DNA from: JAFGED01 sp034430835
GTDB taxonomy: Bacteria; Chloroflexota; Anaerolineae; B4-G1
Direction of reading: 5' to 3'
Length of the DNA: 5,187 bases
Assembly (NCBI GenBank): GCA_034430835.1
Contig: DAOUDX010000053.1
Span: forward strand, 1-5,187
Both the position numbers and the translations under genes were made by a program. The notes beneath the pieces are model-generated. The model was not told the origin of the DNA and searched no databases. It was given only the letters and a program-made list of their open reading frames with translations. Below, one piece after another: positions 5,095-5,187 of the stretch (the stretch's first letter is position 1; the number at the start of each line of letters is the position of its first letter).

Positions 5095-5187
5095 AAGGAG
5101 CATTTACAACTCCAGTCTGGCGTATTGGAAGAACGAGCCGAGCAAATGCGTCTGTGGCCGCGTGTTCTCGATTGAAGCAACAATGGA
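5090..5187 (+). pseudogene. Probable continuation of the methyltransferase in a shifted frame (runs off the window)
   Basis: Frame 2 is open from 5090 to the window edge and reads YNSSLAYWKNEPSK at 5105-5146 and RVFSIEATM at 5156-5185. These resemble the family segment that normally follows the RQLL-LSTLL block after some 30-50 residues (a NSSL-W-pattern, then an F-R-A-PM pattern). Here only about 8 codons separate them and the frame has changed, which suggests a frame-shifting deletion near 5085-5105. The match is short and from memory. Alternatives are that the upstream TAA is a true end and this is unrelated sequence. Confidence 0.4.

Noticed and set aside
5094..5187. New gene starting after the AAAAGGAG at about 5093-5100
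   Set aside because: No ATG, GTG or TTG lies at a suitable distance; the nearest possible starts are more than 20 bases away, and the frame-2 reading fits the methyltransferase better.
1..5187. tRNA, rRNA or CRISPR array
   Set aside because: I saw no cloverleaf-like or rRNA-like segment and no regularly spaced direct repeats with variable spacers.

Overview
The window looks like a bacterial chromosome segment from a G+C-rich organism. The domain mix suggests a Chloroflexota (Anaerolineae-like) genome: a ParB-like/DUF4032/universal-stress fusion, a cytoplasmic GH3 enzyme, a HEAT-repeat lipoprotein and a Phd antitoxin. This placement is inferred from family knowledge, not from a marker gene.

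Left two thirds (1-3523, minus strand). A perfect-consensus sigma70-type promoter (TTGACA-16-TATAAT, 2245-2272) drives a 573-residue three-part stress/signalling protein (497-2218). This is followed 22 bp later by the start of a glycoside hydrolase family 3 gene, whose first 158 codons are present before the window edge (1-474). The two look like one operon. Upstream and on the same strand lies a HEAT-repeat protein with a lipoprotein-type signal (2369-3523).

Right third (3524-5187, plus strand). This part is visibly less G+C-rich and reads as an acquired module. A second perfect promoter (TTGACA-17-TATAAT, 3633-3661) leads into a Phd/YefM-type antitoxin (3702-3944) with no toxin gene beside it. 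Seven bases later comes a large DUF1156-like adenine-type DNA methyltransferase gene that starts at 3952. That gene is broken. A 108-bp non-coding foldback element (MITE, 4724-4831) with near-perfect terminal inverted repeats and an AAT target duplication sits inside it and supplies the stop codon. Removing the element plus one AAT copy restores an uninterrupted reading frame through the junction. A second lesion near 5090 probably shifts the frame again.

Main points of interest: a MITE whose exact insertion can be reconstructed from the protein frame; an orphan antitoxin co-transcribed with a decayed methyltransferase; a probable amber mutation trimming the last strand of the stress protein; and two ideal promoters, one overlapping a perfect inverted repeat and the other overlapping a divergent promoter.
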